From Hoylesella timonensis 4401737 = DSM 22865 = JCM 15640 (GTDB lineage: Bacteria; Bacteroidota; Bacteroidia; Bacteroidales; Bacteroidaceae), in NCBI RefSeq assembly GCF_000455445.1, contig NZ_HG417092.1, forward strand, positions 124,579 through 163,151: DNA of 38,573 nucleotides, read 5' to 3'. Position 1 is the first letter of the stretch. Each line of letters begins with the position of its first letter. Under the pieces are notes generated by a model. The model was not told the origin of the DNA and did no database searches. It was given only the letters and a program-made list of their open reading frames with translations. Shown piece after piece: positions 25,842 through 34,292 of this stretch. A program made the position numbers and the translations under genes.

Positions 25842-27197
25842 ATGGAAAAGGTTTCGTTGAAGGCATATTTGAGACAGTATTTCGATATGTCGGAGAATCG
25901 TGAGAAGGAAGAGGATGTTGTTAAAGATATAACATCAGGAGTAACCTTTAAGGGAGCCAACCTCTGGATTCTAATATGTGCCGTGTTTATTGCTTCTTTA
26001 GGACTCAATATTAATTCTACGGCGGTTATTATCGGAGCAATGCTCATTTCACCACTCATGGGACCCATCTTGGGTATGGGATTAGCGGTGGGCATTGATG
26101 ACTTACCGCTATTGAGACGAGCCGTAAAAAACTATATGGTGGCGACCATTATTGGTATTATCACCGCAACCATTTACTTTTTCTTATCACCTTACCAAGG
26201 TGTACAATCAGAGTTGTTGGCGCGTACGGAGCCTACCATATACGATGTTCTCATCGCCTTCTTTGGTGGGGCAGCAGGTATTGTGGCTGCCTCTGTTAAA
26301 GACAAGGGCAATGTGATTCCCGGTGTGGCGATTGCTACGGCATTAATGCCACCGCTATGTACGGCAGGATATGGTATTGCTTCGGGGAACTTAGCCTTTT
26401 TTGCTGGTGCTTCTTTATTGTACTTCATCAATACCGTCTTCATTGCTGTGGCAACCACCTTTGGTGTCTTCTTATTGCGTTTCAGACGCAAACACTTTGT
26501 GGACCCTCAACGGTGTAAATTTGTACATCGAATGATTATCGCCATTGCCGTTTTAACAATGATACCAGCAGCTTATATGACTGTTCGAATGATGCGATCG
26601 AGCTTGTTTGATAGACAGTTGAATATCTTTGTTCGACAGAACTTAAACTGGAAGGGAACGCAAGTGGTCTCACAACATCTCTATGGCGACAGCGTATTAC
26701 AAATAGTGGCATTAGGTAAGGAGATTACGCCTGAGCAAAAGAAGAAAGCACAAAAGGAGCTGAACGAACATTCGCGGCTAAAACATCTAAAGCTTGACGT
26801 CATACAAGGAACAGAATCCTCCGAATTTGTTCCAGAAGAAGGTTCTCTTGTAACTATTTCGAAAAATCAGGAACAAAGCATCAAGGTACTGCAACAGCAA
26901 GCAGCTGAAATCACAGACTTACAGCAAAGGTTGGAGAAAGTGAATTCTTATTCAAAATTGAGCACAGAGATGTTTAACGAGATGTTGGTGTTATATCCCG
27001 GAGTGCAGTCTTTTGTGTTGACGCCAGTTGTCGAAGCTAATTTGGATAGCACGGCAAACAAACCTTACATTTTAGCCATTGCTGAATTCAAATTGAAGAA
27101 ACCACTGACAAACGACCAAAATAATCAAATGCGTGAATGGATTCAGAAGCGCACAAATGAAGAGAGTGTAAAGTTAGTAACCACCTATACCAAGTGA
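25842..27197 (+). CDS. DUF389 family membrane protein
   Basis: About 451 residues from the ATG at 25842 (MEKVSLKAYLRQYFDMSE); an open upstream extension passes through the promoter. The hydrophobic part (residues about 40-240) holds the DUF389 domain: ASLGLNINSTAVIIGAMLISPLMGPILG, then ATIIGIITATIYFFLSPYQG, FFGGAAGIVAASVKDKGNVIPGVAIATALMPPLCTAGYG and a last helix. It predicts about six to seven membrane segments. The C-terminal half (about 250-451) is soluble, with a coiled-coil stretch (SIKVLQQQAAEITDLQQRLEKVN). The function of this family is not established. It converges with hemD, only 16 bases apart. Confidence 0.9.
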   Translation: MEKVSLKAYLRQYFDMSENREKEEDVVKDITSGVTFKGANLWILICAVFIASLGLNINSTAVIIGAMLISPLMGPILGMGLAVGIDDLPLLRRAVKNYMVATIIGIITATIYFFLSPYQGVQSELLARTEPTIYDVLIAFFGGAAGIVAASVKDKGNVIPGVAIATALMPPLCTAGYGIASGNLAFFAGASLLYFINTVFIAVATTFGVFLLRFRRKHFVDPQRCKFVHRMIIAIAVLTMIPAAYMTVRMMRSSLFDRQLNIFVRQNLNWKGTQVVSQHLYGDSVLQIVALGKEITPEQKKKAQKELNEHSRLKHLKLDVIQGTESSEFVPEEGSLVTISKNQEQSIKVLQQQAAEITDLQQRLEKVNSYSKLSTEMFNEMLVLYPGVQSFVLTPVVEANLDSTANKPYILAIAEFKLKKPLTNDQNNQMREWIQKRTNEESVKLVTTYTK

Positions 27198-27213
27198 GAA
27201 GGCAGCCTGCGCA

Positions 27214-28008
27214 TTAAGGTTTCGAGGCAATGAGATAGGCGGTTAAGTCGTCAAAGGAATGAAACTTAGTGGGAATCTTATCCACCTTCAACCCTATCAG
27301 CCTTGCTTGCGCTGCGGTATAAGGACCCATGCAGGCAACATCAATCAACTCGAGAACACTATCGGCATCGGTGCCATACACTTCTTCGAGACCTTCTTTG
27401 AATGCCACCACCTCACTACCACTGGTAAATACTACCGTAGAAATTTGTTGGTCGATGATTAAATCATACGCTTTTTTACGCTCGGAAAGTTCAGAAGCCA
27501 TATTGACGTACGCATCGATGCGCTGCACATCAATGTTCAACTCCTTGAGTCGTTTGATGAAAACAGGAACCGTTTGAGGTTCTTCCAAATCCACGAAGGC
27601 AGGCGAGAGAGCAACAATGCGGCATCCCTTAGTGAAGCCACGAGCCTCTAACGCTTGGGCTATGCCGAGCGGACTGGACTCCTCGGCAATGAAAGGAGGA
27701 GTGACTCCTAATTTATCTTGAAGATAATCATTGTCTTTTCCAATAGCCAAGAATTGAGTTTGGGTGAGGTCATCGTGATTGTGTCCATAATAATGCATGG
27801 CATCAATGGCTTTTCGACTCAAGCAAACCACAAAATCATACTCATGAAGATGAGTGCACAACTCCTGCATCTGCTTGTTGTTCGTAGCAATAGTAGATTG
27901 AACCATCGGGATGTGAACGATGCTCACTTGGTCTTGATACCGCTTGAACGAAGCCTCTAAGCGAGAAGAATAATGTTGAGGGGCAGTGATGAGAATGGTT
28001 GGTTTCAT
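27214..28008 (-). CDS. hemD: uroporphyrinogen-III synthase family (HemD-like)
   Basis: A 264-residue HEM4-domain protein. It begins MKPTILITAPQHYSS and has DFVVCLSRKAIDAMHYY near residue 60 (the usual position of the first-domain FTS), FLAIGKDNDYL near 87, SPAFVDLEEPQTVPVFIKRLKE near 134, and VVFTSGSEVVAFKEGL with ACMGPYTAAQARLIGLKV in the second domain. The family closes hydroxymethylbilane to uroporphyrinogen III; the sequence is divergent, as is common. Its ATG overlaps the stop of the MFS gene by four bases (ATGA), so translation is coupled. A HemD in an uptake operon suggests a tetrapyrrole link. Confidence 0.82.
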   Translation of the reverse strand: MKPTILITAPQHYSSRLEASFKRYQDQVSIVHIPMVQSTIATNNKQMQELCTHLHEYDFVVCLSRKAIDAMHYYGHNHDDLTQTQFLAIGKDNDYLQDKLGVTPPFIAEESSPLGIAQALEARGFTKGCRIVALSPAFVDLEEPQTVPVFIKRLKELNIDVQRIDAYVNMASELSERKKAYDLIIDQQISTVVFTSGSEVVAFKEGLEEVYGTDADSVLELIDVACMGPYTAAQARLIGLKVDKIPTKFHSFDDLTAYLIASKP

Positions 28009-29240
28009 AGCGTATCTTCATTTTTGAGAGGAAGTGAACTCCTTTTTGAACGTTTGAACAAAACAATCACATAGAGCAGAGACACGGCAGCAATGACCGC
28101 CTCTACACAGAATAGCCCATGATATCCCAAGCGGTCGGCAATATTGCCACTGATAAGCGCCATTAACAAACCACTGATATGAGTAATAACGATTTGGATG
28201 GTGAAATCGGTTCCTTCACGTCCTTGGCGAACAATAAACATGGAAGAAGTGTACACCACTACCGTTCCCATACCATAGCACATCCAAAGGAACATGATGC
28301 CTCCAATGAGCCATGGCTTCGTGGGCGAAGAAAATGAAATCATCGTGAAGTAGACCGTAGCGATGAGGATGAATACCGCAAAGAGAATCTTCACGCGCTC
28401 GATGCCGAAACGGCGGATGAGCATACTGGCAGGATAAGATACCACCATGGCTGCCGAGATGCCGACAATGCCATTGAGGAAACCAATCTCTTTCATATTG
28501 TAACCAAGATCTACCATATACGGTCGGACCACAGACAGCAATCCCATGATGCTGGCATAATAAAGGAGTAAGAAGATAATCTGCGGATAAACTTTCCGCT
28601 GGTTGAAAAACCAAATAAAATCATTCCATTTCGCTCTCTGGCTCTTCTCTTTAGGACGAACAAGCGCAATCTTTTTATTCATGATTAAAGGAAGGATTGC
28701 CAAAAGCACAAAGACACTGAGACATTGGGTGACTAAGTTCCAGCCACAATGATGCAAAACGATTAACAACACCCCACTGCCCAACAGGCTACCGCCAAAG
28801 CTTCCCATGGATTGCATGCCGTTCACAAAGCTCTTTTGTTCCTTGTGCGTACACAATATAGCCAGTGCATCGGTCGCAATGTCTTGTGTGGCAGAGGCAA
28901 TGAGTGAAAGGAATACCAAGACGATAATCAGTTGGATGTTGGTTTCTAAGTTTAATAATCCTGCACCAAGTATCAGAACAGCGTAAACAACTTCGGAGGA
29001 AATAATCCACCGCTTGTAGTCTTTTACGCTCATACACTGTCTATCTACCAAAGGCGACCAAAGGAATTTGAGAATCCATGGCACCTTAATCAACTGTAAC
29101 AAGCTGATAGTTGTTAATGAAAATGCCTGCTCGCGCATCAACACCTGCAATGCCGTTGAGAAAAAACTCATGGGAACGGCTTGGGCAATGTATAAACTAA
29201 AAAATGTTCCTAATAGATGTGACTTGTTCTGAGTTGACAT
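28005..29240 (-). CDS. MFS permease, AmpG/RhtX-like
   Basis: A 411-residue major facilitator with about 12 predicted membrane helices. The motif QLIKVPWILKFLWSPLVDR (about residues 47-65) and SATQDIATDALA are those of the AmpG-type branch, which includes the muropeptide permease AmpG and the inner-membrane siderophore permeases RhtX/FptX. Between a TonB-dependent receptor upstream and HemD downstream (four-base overlap), import of a siderophore or a porphyrin across the inner membrane is more likely than muropeptide recycling. The gap to the receptor gene is 86 bases and holds a small hairpin (GTGTCA/TGACAC, 29262-29280). Confidence 0.8.
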   Translation of the reverse strand: MSTQNKSHLLGTFFSLYIAQAVPMSFFSTALQVLMREQAFSLTTISLLQLIKVPWILKFLWSPLVDRQCMSVKDYKRWIISSEVVYAVLILGAGLLNLETNIQLIIVLVFLSLIASATQDIATDALAILCTHKEQKSFVNGMQSMGSFGGSLLGSGVLLIVLHHCGWNLVTQCLSVFVLLAILPLIMNKKIALVRPKEKSQRAKWNDFIWFFNQRKVYPQIIFLLLYYASIMGLLSVVRPYMVDLGYNMKEIGFLNGIVGISAAMVVSYPASMLIRRFGIERVKILFAVFILIATVYFTMISFSSPTKPWLIGGIMFLWMCYGMGTVVVYTSSMFIVRQGREGTDFTIQIVITHISGLLMALISGNIADRLGYHGLFCVEAVIAAVSLLYVIVLFKRSKRSSLPLKNEDTL

Positions 29241-29326
29241 AAATATGATGCAGGATGTAAAGTGTCAGACAAGGTGACACATAGAATTGTTCGTTTCTAA
29301 ATTGATTTCAACACCTTTGCTTGCAT

Positions 29327-31420
29327 TTATTTGAGTGTGTACACCAATGAAGTACCGATACAGAAAGGCTTTCCGGGCTGTCCCATCTTTTGGGAAGACA
29401 CGAAATAGTATGCCATGTATTTGGTGGCAGTTGTGTTTTTTGTCCACAACTCCCAAGTAAAATGTCCTTTGGTGGCGGCTACCTTCAAATTAAGGAGGGC
29501 GTAGAAGGGTTGATATTTCTCGTTGTTTTCATGCCAATAGATTTTTCCCATGCCTGTGAGATTAGCGTTGAACATCAATCTGTCCAACATGCCAAGCTGG
29601 TATAAGGAGTAATTAGCATTGAGCGAGACGGTATGTCGAGGCACCATAGGCAGGATGTTCCCTGTGTAATCTCGCTTCTTTCCTGTATTGGCAGCAAGAA
29701 ATCGAACATAAGTATATCCATAATTGGCATAAAGAAGGAGATTTTTTAAGGGTTGACCTGACAGGGAAACCTCAAATCCTTTGCTGTCCGAGTGTCCTAT
29801 GTTGCGTATCACAGCCCCTACCATAGGGACAATGACTGAAAGCTGTTGGTCTTTCCAGTCTACGTAAAACGCACTTGCTTCTAAGGAAAGGCGGTTTTCT
29901 AAGAAATTGAGTTTCGTGCCAATTTCATAGTTCCAAGTGTATTCAGCCGCAAACGAACGGTCGTCTTCACTCTCTTTCGCTGCATTAAATCCTCCCGGTT
30001 TGTATCCTCGGGCAACCGTGAGATAAACCATTTTATTGGGTGTAAATTGTTGTTTAAGCGTAAATCGTGGGGTAATTTGATTGGAATACATCTTTTCATT
30101 GTACTGAACCAATAACTTTGATTTGCCTGAAGGATTATTTTCTGGCGTCCAGTAAGTATGATTATCAACCTTAGAAGTTTCATAATCATAGCGAATGCCT
30201 AAGGATGCGGACAGACCTTTGTATAAATCAAAGCTCGATACATGATAGGCAGCAAGTCCACTAACGGGGATTTCGTTTTCATTATCTTTCGTTCCTTTGG
30301 CTCGGAGGGCGTGCTTAGGCGTAAAATAGTTGATGGCTGTCGCGAAGTTTTTCGTCTGTGTAAAGGCAAAAACGCCCGTCATCCAATGGTACCAATGGTC
30401 GTTCTTTGAGCGAAAAGTAAACTCCTGACTGAACATGTTTTGATGTTGCGGCATGCTCACAAAGAGACTATGGTTCTTGGTAAAGTCTTGATCCATCGAC
30501 ACTTTGTCTTTACTGTACTGAAAGGAAGATTGACTGTTGAAACTAAAATTATCTCCTTCGTATCTCCAATTCATGCCTGTAGAAAGCACAAAACGATGAT
30601 AACCAGATGCCTCGTCATAACTAATCTCATTAAGTGCATCTTTTTTGGAGTCATAGATTGCATAAGGGAAGCCGCCTTGGTCGATAACATCTAAGTTGAG
30701 AGAATATCGCATCAACCAACGTTGTGCTGGTTTCCAAGCCAATCCTATTCTTATCGTCCCATTGTCCATAGGGTCCGCTTTCTTATTTAAATAGGTGTTC
30801 ATAAAGTAACCGTCATTATGATGATAGTTGCCTGCCACTGAAAAACCGAAAGAATTGGAGAGCTTTTGATACGTAGCCGCCATGGCTTGAATGTCGTTAT
30901 AAGAGCCATAACTTATTTTCGCCATGGTGTTTTGATAGTCCAAAGGCGAATGGGTATAAATGTTGATGAGACCCGCAGTAGAGTTTCTGCCAAAGAGTGT
31001 ACCTTGAGGACCACGCAAAATCTCCACCTTGCTAATTCCAAATAAGTCCATATCTAACACAGACCGGTCAAAGTATGGCATTCCATCGACGTACACACCC
31101 ACCGAAGGCGTGCTGGTTTTAGACCCTATACCCCGAATGTAAGTGGGAGAATATTGGCGTGAACCATAGTCGGGCATGTAAAAGTTTGCCATTCGTCCAC
31201 TCAGTTCTCGTAGTCCATCCAATTGATTGTTTTGGATGTAGAGATTGCCCACAGAAGATTGTGACACAGGCGACAGAGCCGCTCTCTCTTGTTTGAACCC
31301 AATGACAGACACCTCTCCTAAGTCGTCTCCAACTTTAATGGTATCTTTCTCTTCTGCCATCACCGGCATTGCTATTAAAATAGCAAATAACATACTTGTA
31401 AAATTTGTGTAGAATCTCAT
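29327..31420 (-). CDS. TonB-dependent receptor, FyuA/FecA-like
   Basis: A 697-residue outer-membrane receptor with a signal peptide (MRFYTNFTSMLFAILIAMPVMA) and a possible TonB box in DTIKVGD. The plug carries YIRGIGSKTSTPSVGVYVDGMPYF (about residues 90-113) and the canonical VEILRGPQGTLFGRNSTAGLINI. The long barrel includes VARGYKPGGFNA and ends CIGTSLVYTLK. This sequence pattern is shared by siderophore and heme receptors such as FyuA and CirA-like proteins. It is the first gene of a probable operon with the MFS permease and HemD. It has a -7 and -33 box upstream. The ligand is not determined. Confidence 0.88.
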   Translation of the reverse strand: MRFYTNFTSMLFAILIAMPVMAEEKDTIKVGDDLGEVSVIGFKQERAALSPVSQSSVGNLYIQNNQLDGLRELSGRMANFYMPDYGSRQYSPTYIRGIGSKTSTPSVGVYVDGMPYFDRSVLDMDLFGISKVEILRGPQGTLFGRNSTAGLINIYTHSPLDYQNTMAKISYGSYNDIQAMAATYQKLSNSFGFSVAGNYHHNDGYFMNTYLNKKADPMDNGTIRIGLAWKPAQRWLMRYSLNLDVIDQGGFPYAIYDSKKDALNEISYDEASGYHRFVLSTGMNWRYEGDNFSFNSQSSFQYSKDKVSMDQDFTKNHSLFVSMPQHQNMFSQEFTFRSKNDHWYHWMTGVFAFTQTKNFATAINYFTPKHALRAKGTKDNENEIPVSGLAAYHVSSFDLYKGLSASLGIRYDYETSKVDNHTYWTPENNPSGKSKLLVQYNEKMYSNQITPRFTLKQQFTPNKMVYLTVARGYKPGGFNAAKESEDDRSFAAEYTWNYEIGTKLNFLENRLSLEASAFYVDWKDQQLSVIVPMVGAVIRNIGHSDSKGFEVSLSGQPLKNLLLYANYGYTYVRFLAANTGKKRDYTGNILPMVPRHTVSLNANYSLYQLGMLDRLMFNANLTGMGKIYWHENNEKYQPFYALLNLKVAATKGHFTWELWTKNTTATKYMAYYFVSSQKMGQPGKPFCIGTSLVYTLK

Positions 31421-31454
31421 ATTCTTTGATTTAATATTGCGATTAAAAACGTTG

Positions 31455-31462
31455 CAAAATTA
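31455..31462 (-). promoter_or_regulatory. promoter of the receptor-MFS-hemD operon
   Basis: TAATTTTG on the minus strand with TTG (plus-strand CAA 31483-31485) 20 bases further upstream. It is 35 bases before the receptor start. No evident Fur box next to it. The rest of 31463-31671 shows no gene. Confidence 0.7.
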
Positions 31463-31671
31463 TCTTAATTTTAGCATTTATTCAATCCTTATTTATATGG
31501 ATTCTGTCCAATTGCACGTGTTTTCCTTCCTTCGTAGTGCTAATTAAAACAAGAAATACGGCTCCACTTACTGTCGTTTCATCACAGCACAGAACCGATC
31601 AATGATTGTTAAAAAAAGACAAAATAGCAATATTTGTTGCACTTGTATAACTGTCTTCCAAGATTTATTCG

Positions 31672-31679
31672 TACATTTG
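31672..31679 (+). promoter_or_regulatory. -7 box for tRNA-Lys
   Basis: TACATTTG, exact consensus, 32 bases before the tRNA. Confidence 0.55.
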
Positions 31680-31711
31680 CACTCGCTTAAAGAAAATAAG
31701 CAATATGGTTA

Positions 31712-31784
31712 GACTCGCTAGCTCAGTTGGTAGAGCACAACACTTTTAATGTTGGGGTCATGGGTTCGAGCCCCATGCGGGTCA
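31712..31784 (+). tRNA. tRNA-Lys (anticodon UUU)
   Basis: A full cloverleaf: acceptor stem GACTCGC / GCGGGTC, D arm GCTC-AGTTGGTA-GAGC, anticodon stem CAACA / TGTTG with loop CTTTTAA (anticodon TTT), T arm ATGGG-TTCGAGC-CCCAT, discriminator A at 31784. CCA is not encoded. The integrase 257 bases downstream makes the 3' end of this gene the likely integration site of the element that follows. Confidence 0.96.
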
Positions 31785-31795
31785 CAAAGTACTAA

Positions 31796-31827
31796 AAAAG
31801 AGGATTTCAGCAATGAAGTCCTCTTTT
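31796..31827 (+). terminator. terminator after tRNA-Lys
   Basis: Arms AAAAGAGGA (31796-31804) and TCCTCTTTT (31819-31827), perfect nine-base complements, ending in TTTT. Confidence 0.75.
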
Positions 31828-31942
31828 CCGTTTATACAAGCCACTTGTTAGCTAAGTTGCACATTTAGAGGAAGTTATGCTAAATGTTGAACCTGCGGCT
31901 AACAGGACGTAACGGGAATTTAAAAGCCCTATCGGGAACAAA

Positions 31943-31987
31943 ATGTGTTACCAATATGTGTTACCACCCCCCAAAAATGTGTTACCA
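31943..31987 (+). repeat. three direct repeats before the integrase
   Basis: ATGTGTTACCA occurs at 31943-31953, 31956-31966 and 31977-31987, 13 and 21 bases apart, 55 bases before the integrase start. Their position fits arm-type binding sites of a tyrosine integrase or an excision factor. Confidence 0.65.
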
Positions 31988-32041
31988 CTTGTACATGATG
32001 ACCCCAAAATTACTCCTTTAGCCGATTTAATTAGTTAAATT

Positions 32042-33211
32042 ATGCTAAAAGAGAATGTAACGGTTATTTTTGACCGAAAGAAACAAGTAGAGAAACGCGG
32101 CTCTGGCAAGGTAGAATTACGCATCTATCTTGGCAGAACTGAGCGTAAGTACATTTCTTTAGGTGACTTCCCTGCTGAAAAGTGGGAAAAATTTGCTTCC
32201 TCACCACAGGTGAAAGCCGAGCGAAGAAAGTGTGAACAGATTGTCGGAGCTATGGAGCTACTGGGCAATGAAATGACAATTGCCACTTTCGATGCTTATT
32301 ATTATGGTGCAGAACAACGGCCTACCTTCATTTCCTCTCCTAAGAAGATAGCCCCCACAAAGTACAAGGTGAAAGTTCAACCTTCGATCAACCTCATAGA
32401 ATACATGAAAGAGCATATCGAGGCTGAAGATATTAGTGAGGGTACTCGAAAACACAAGCAATGCACGCTGGACGCATTGAAGAGATTTGGCAAGATACAG
32501 AAGCTGACAGACCTGACAAGCAACAATCTGGTGGCTTTTGATGAATGGCTACACGACGGTACACGATCAGATGTCGGAATACATACCTATCACAAACATC
32601 TGAAAAAGTATTCTCACCTATTATATATTGAGGGTAAGATTGAAGTAGATCCATATACCCAGGTCAAATTCAAGCGTGGAGAATGCAAGGAAAGAGAGCC
32701 TCTGACAGAGGCTGAGCTACAAAAGTTGAGAAAGATTAAGTTGGACGAAAAATTAGATAAGGTTCGAGACCTGTTCGTCTTTTCTGCATACACTGGGCTG
32801 GCCTATTGTGATGTGCAGGCCTTTGATTTTGAGAAAATGACAGAACAGCAGGGAAAGTTGTATTACATAGATGGAAGCCGTATCAAGACTGCATCGAAGT
32901 TTTTCACCCCTATCCTGGGACCAGCCATGGAAGTGCTAAAGAAATACAAGTTTGTCCTTCCTAAGATTTCAAATCAGAAGGCAAATGACTTTCTTCACCT
33001 CATCGAGACTGCCCTGAAGTTGAACAAGCCGTTGACTTTTCACGTCGCCAGGCATTCTTTCGCAACATTGGCTCTCGCACATGACATACCTATCGAGAAT
33101 GTATCGCGTATGCTCGGACACAAGAACATCCGGACTACACAAATCTACGCTAAAGTACTAAAGACCACGATAGAACGGCACGCTGAGAATCTTCAGCGGG
33201 CAATTAGATGA
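32042..33211 (+). CDS. tyrosine-type integrase
   Basis: A 389-residue site-specific recombinase. It has an N-terminal arm-binding part (about 1-60), a core-binding SAM-like domain (about 105-205) and a catalytic domain. The conserved TFHVARHSFATLALAH gives H-x-x-R, the following LGHKNIRTTQIYAKV gives the second His and the nucleophilic Tyr. In the first box, SAYTGLAYCDV has Ala where classic integrases have Arg; the same loss is known in IntDOT-type enzymes of Bacteroidetes. It probably catalyses integration into and excision from the tRNA-Lys gene. A hairpin terminator follows at 33235. Confidence 0.94.
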   Translation: MLKENVTVIFDRKKQVEKRGSGKVELRIYLGRTERKYISLGDFPAEKWEKFASSPQVKAERRKCEQIVGAMELLGNEMTIATFDAYYYGAEQRPTFISSPKKIAPTKYKVKVQPSINLIEYMKEHIEAEDISEGTRKHKQCTLDALKRFGKIQKLTDLTSNNLVAFDEWLHDGTRSDVGIHTYHKHLKKYSHLLYIEGKIEVDPYTQVKFKRGECKEREPLTEAELQKLRKIKLDEKLDKVRDLFVFSAYTGLAYCDVQAFDFEKMTEQQGKLYYIDGSRIKTASKFFTPILGPAMEVLKKYKFVLPKISNQKANDFLHLIETALKLNKPLTFHVARHSFATLALAHDIPIENVSRMLGHKNIRTTQIYAKVLKTTIERHAENLQRAIR

Positions 33212-33234
33212 TTTATTGACACACCACATAGAGC

Positions 33235-33262
33235 CATACCTCCCACTTCGAGGTGTGGTTTT
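33235..33262 (+). terminator. terminator after the integrase
   Basis: CATACCTC and GAGGTGTG (33235-33242 and 33250-33257) pair over eight positions (one G-T), loop seven bases, followed by GTTTTA. It touches the stop codon of the minus-strand small gene. Confidence 0.6.
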
Positions 33263-33407
33263 ATGTTTTACGCTCCACCAGATAATTCACCAAGTAGGCA
33301 ATGCCACCAAAAATCATCCACAAGACATACAAAAAGCCTTTAATCACCCAACCTATCAGCTGGAAGATGACCCTGAACATGATATATACGAAGAGAAACA
33401 CTTGCAT
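33261..33407 (-). CDS. 48-residue membrane peptide
   Basis: The minus strand encodes MQVFLFVYIMFRVIFQLIGW, then VIKGFLYVLWMIFGGIAYLV and the polar end NYLVERKT. Nearly all residues are hydrophobic or aromatic with Lys and Arg at regular gaps, giving one long or two short membrane segments. It is convergent with the integrase, ending at its terminator. The plus-strand frame covering this region (33216-33476) has a biased, gene-like length only because of the opposite strand. I do not recognise a family, and the coding status rests on composition alone. It could be a small membrane component of the element. Confidence 0.5.
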   Translation of the reverse strand: MQVFLFVYIMFRVIFQLIGWVIKGFLYVLWMIFGGIAYLVNYLVERKT

Positions 33408-33700
33408 CTTAAAACATTATTAGTTCTACTAAAGGTACGAAAAATAACTGAGAAAAACAAGCAAAACGCAATCTAAAACATTGATAATCAGTAGTTTTTT
33501 GTGGTTATATATTCTCGTAATGTCACGATTTCACGGCTTCGGCTTTTCGGCTTTTCTCGAAGCAACGGACTCATGACTTCGGTTTATCCCAATATCAACA
33601 AATCGGGATTTCGATATTCCAATTTCACGAAAACTCTTTTATTGAAAAAAGGGCGAGGGACATTGCAACTCATCATTTCTTGCTAACTTTATTACAGACA
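33408..33700. other. non-coding stretch before oriT
   Basis: I see no gene here. It has a short repetitive run of TTCACGG, CTTCGG and TTTTCGG words at 33525-33560 and TTTCGATATTCCAATTTCACG at 33609-33629. Similar TTTCACGATTT words recur near 37738, in front of parA, which suggests a shared motif of the element. Confidence 0.4.
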
Positions 33701-33750
33701 AGCAAGTGGCGGGACTACATTTCCCTTACGGAGTTTGGGTAGCAAGTTGT

Positions 33751-33794
33751 ACTTTTGTGCGGACAAAAGTGAATTGCCAACTCTGTCAAGTTGG
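33751..33794 (+). other. candidate origin of transfer (oriT)
   Basis: Two inverted repeats lie directly upstream of mobC: ACTTTTGT-GCGG-ACAAAAGT (33751-33770, perfect eight-base arms) and CCAACT-CTGTCA-AGTTGG (33777-33794). Such hairpins next to a nick region, in front of the mobilization genes, are the usual make-up of oriT. The nick site itself cannot be assigned. Confidence 0.6.
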
Positions 33795-33833
33795 GGGATT
33801 ATTCTTCGCAACTCAGAATATAAACAGAGGAAT

Positions 33834-34214
33834 ATGGAACGAAAAACGAAAAGACTCTGGATAAGGATTTCTGCACAGGATGCCGAACTGATTAAGCAGA
33901 AAGCGGTCAACTACAAGACGGTAAGCAGTATGATATGGGATGCCATCAAACAATTTGACGACACGGGAACAAAGCGGAAGATAGCCGCGCTCAACGAGAT
34001 GACGGCTCTTTACAAAAAGTATCAGCAGGACTTGGCATGGATGGGCGGCAACTTCAATCAGGTGGTCAAGCGTGCCAACGAACTGGCGATAGCCAATGAG
34101 CTGACACTTCCCTATTTTGAGAAAGTGCTTTACCCTCAAATCATGGAGCTGCAAAAGCTCTTAACAGCGGTAAAACAGGAACAGCATCAAATAGTCAAAC
34201 GATTAACACGATAA
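33834..34214 (+). CDS. MobC-like mobilization accessory protein
   Basis: About 126 residues from the ATG at 33834 (MERKTKRLWIRISAQDAELIKQKA); the frame is open to 33735 but that part is the oriT region. The N-terminus looks like a ribbon-helix-helix DNA-binding segment, and the rest is helical and ends with the basic KQEQHQIVKRLTR. Motifs such as LAWMGGNFNQVVKRANEL match MobC-type relaxosome proteins, which bind oriT and help the relaxase to nick. It precedes the relaxase gene by 78 bases, which hold a hairpin. Confidence 0.82.
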   Translation: MERKTKRLWIRISAQDAELIKQKAVNYKTVSSMIWDAIKQFDDTGTKRKIAALNEMTALYKKYQQDLAWMGGNFNQVVKRANELAIANELTLPYFEKVLYPQIMELQKLLTAVKQEQHQIVKRLTR

Positions 34215-34230
34215 AGCGAAAAACCGTCAT

Positions 34231-34250
34231 CGGTAAATACCGATTTACCG
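34231..34250 (+). other. hairpin between mobC and mobA
   Basis: CGGTAAAT-ACCG-ATTTACCG, a perfect eight-base stem with a four-base loop, 42 bases before the relaxase start. No T run follows; it could be a regulatory or attenuating structure or an operator. Confidence 0.45.
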
Positions 34251-34292
34251 TTTCCATCGTCTCACGATAACGTAAAATCACAAGAAAGCAAT

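Noticed and set aside
33216..33476. 86-codon plus-strand frame after the integrase
   Set aside because: It is rich in His, Gln and Pro from the opposite strand and has no initiation signal; the minus strand gives a more credible membrane peptide.
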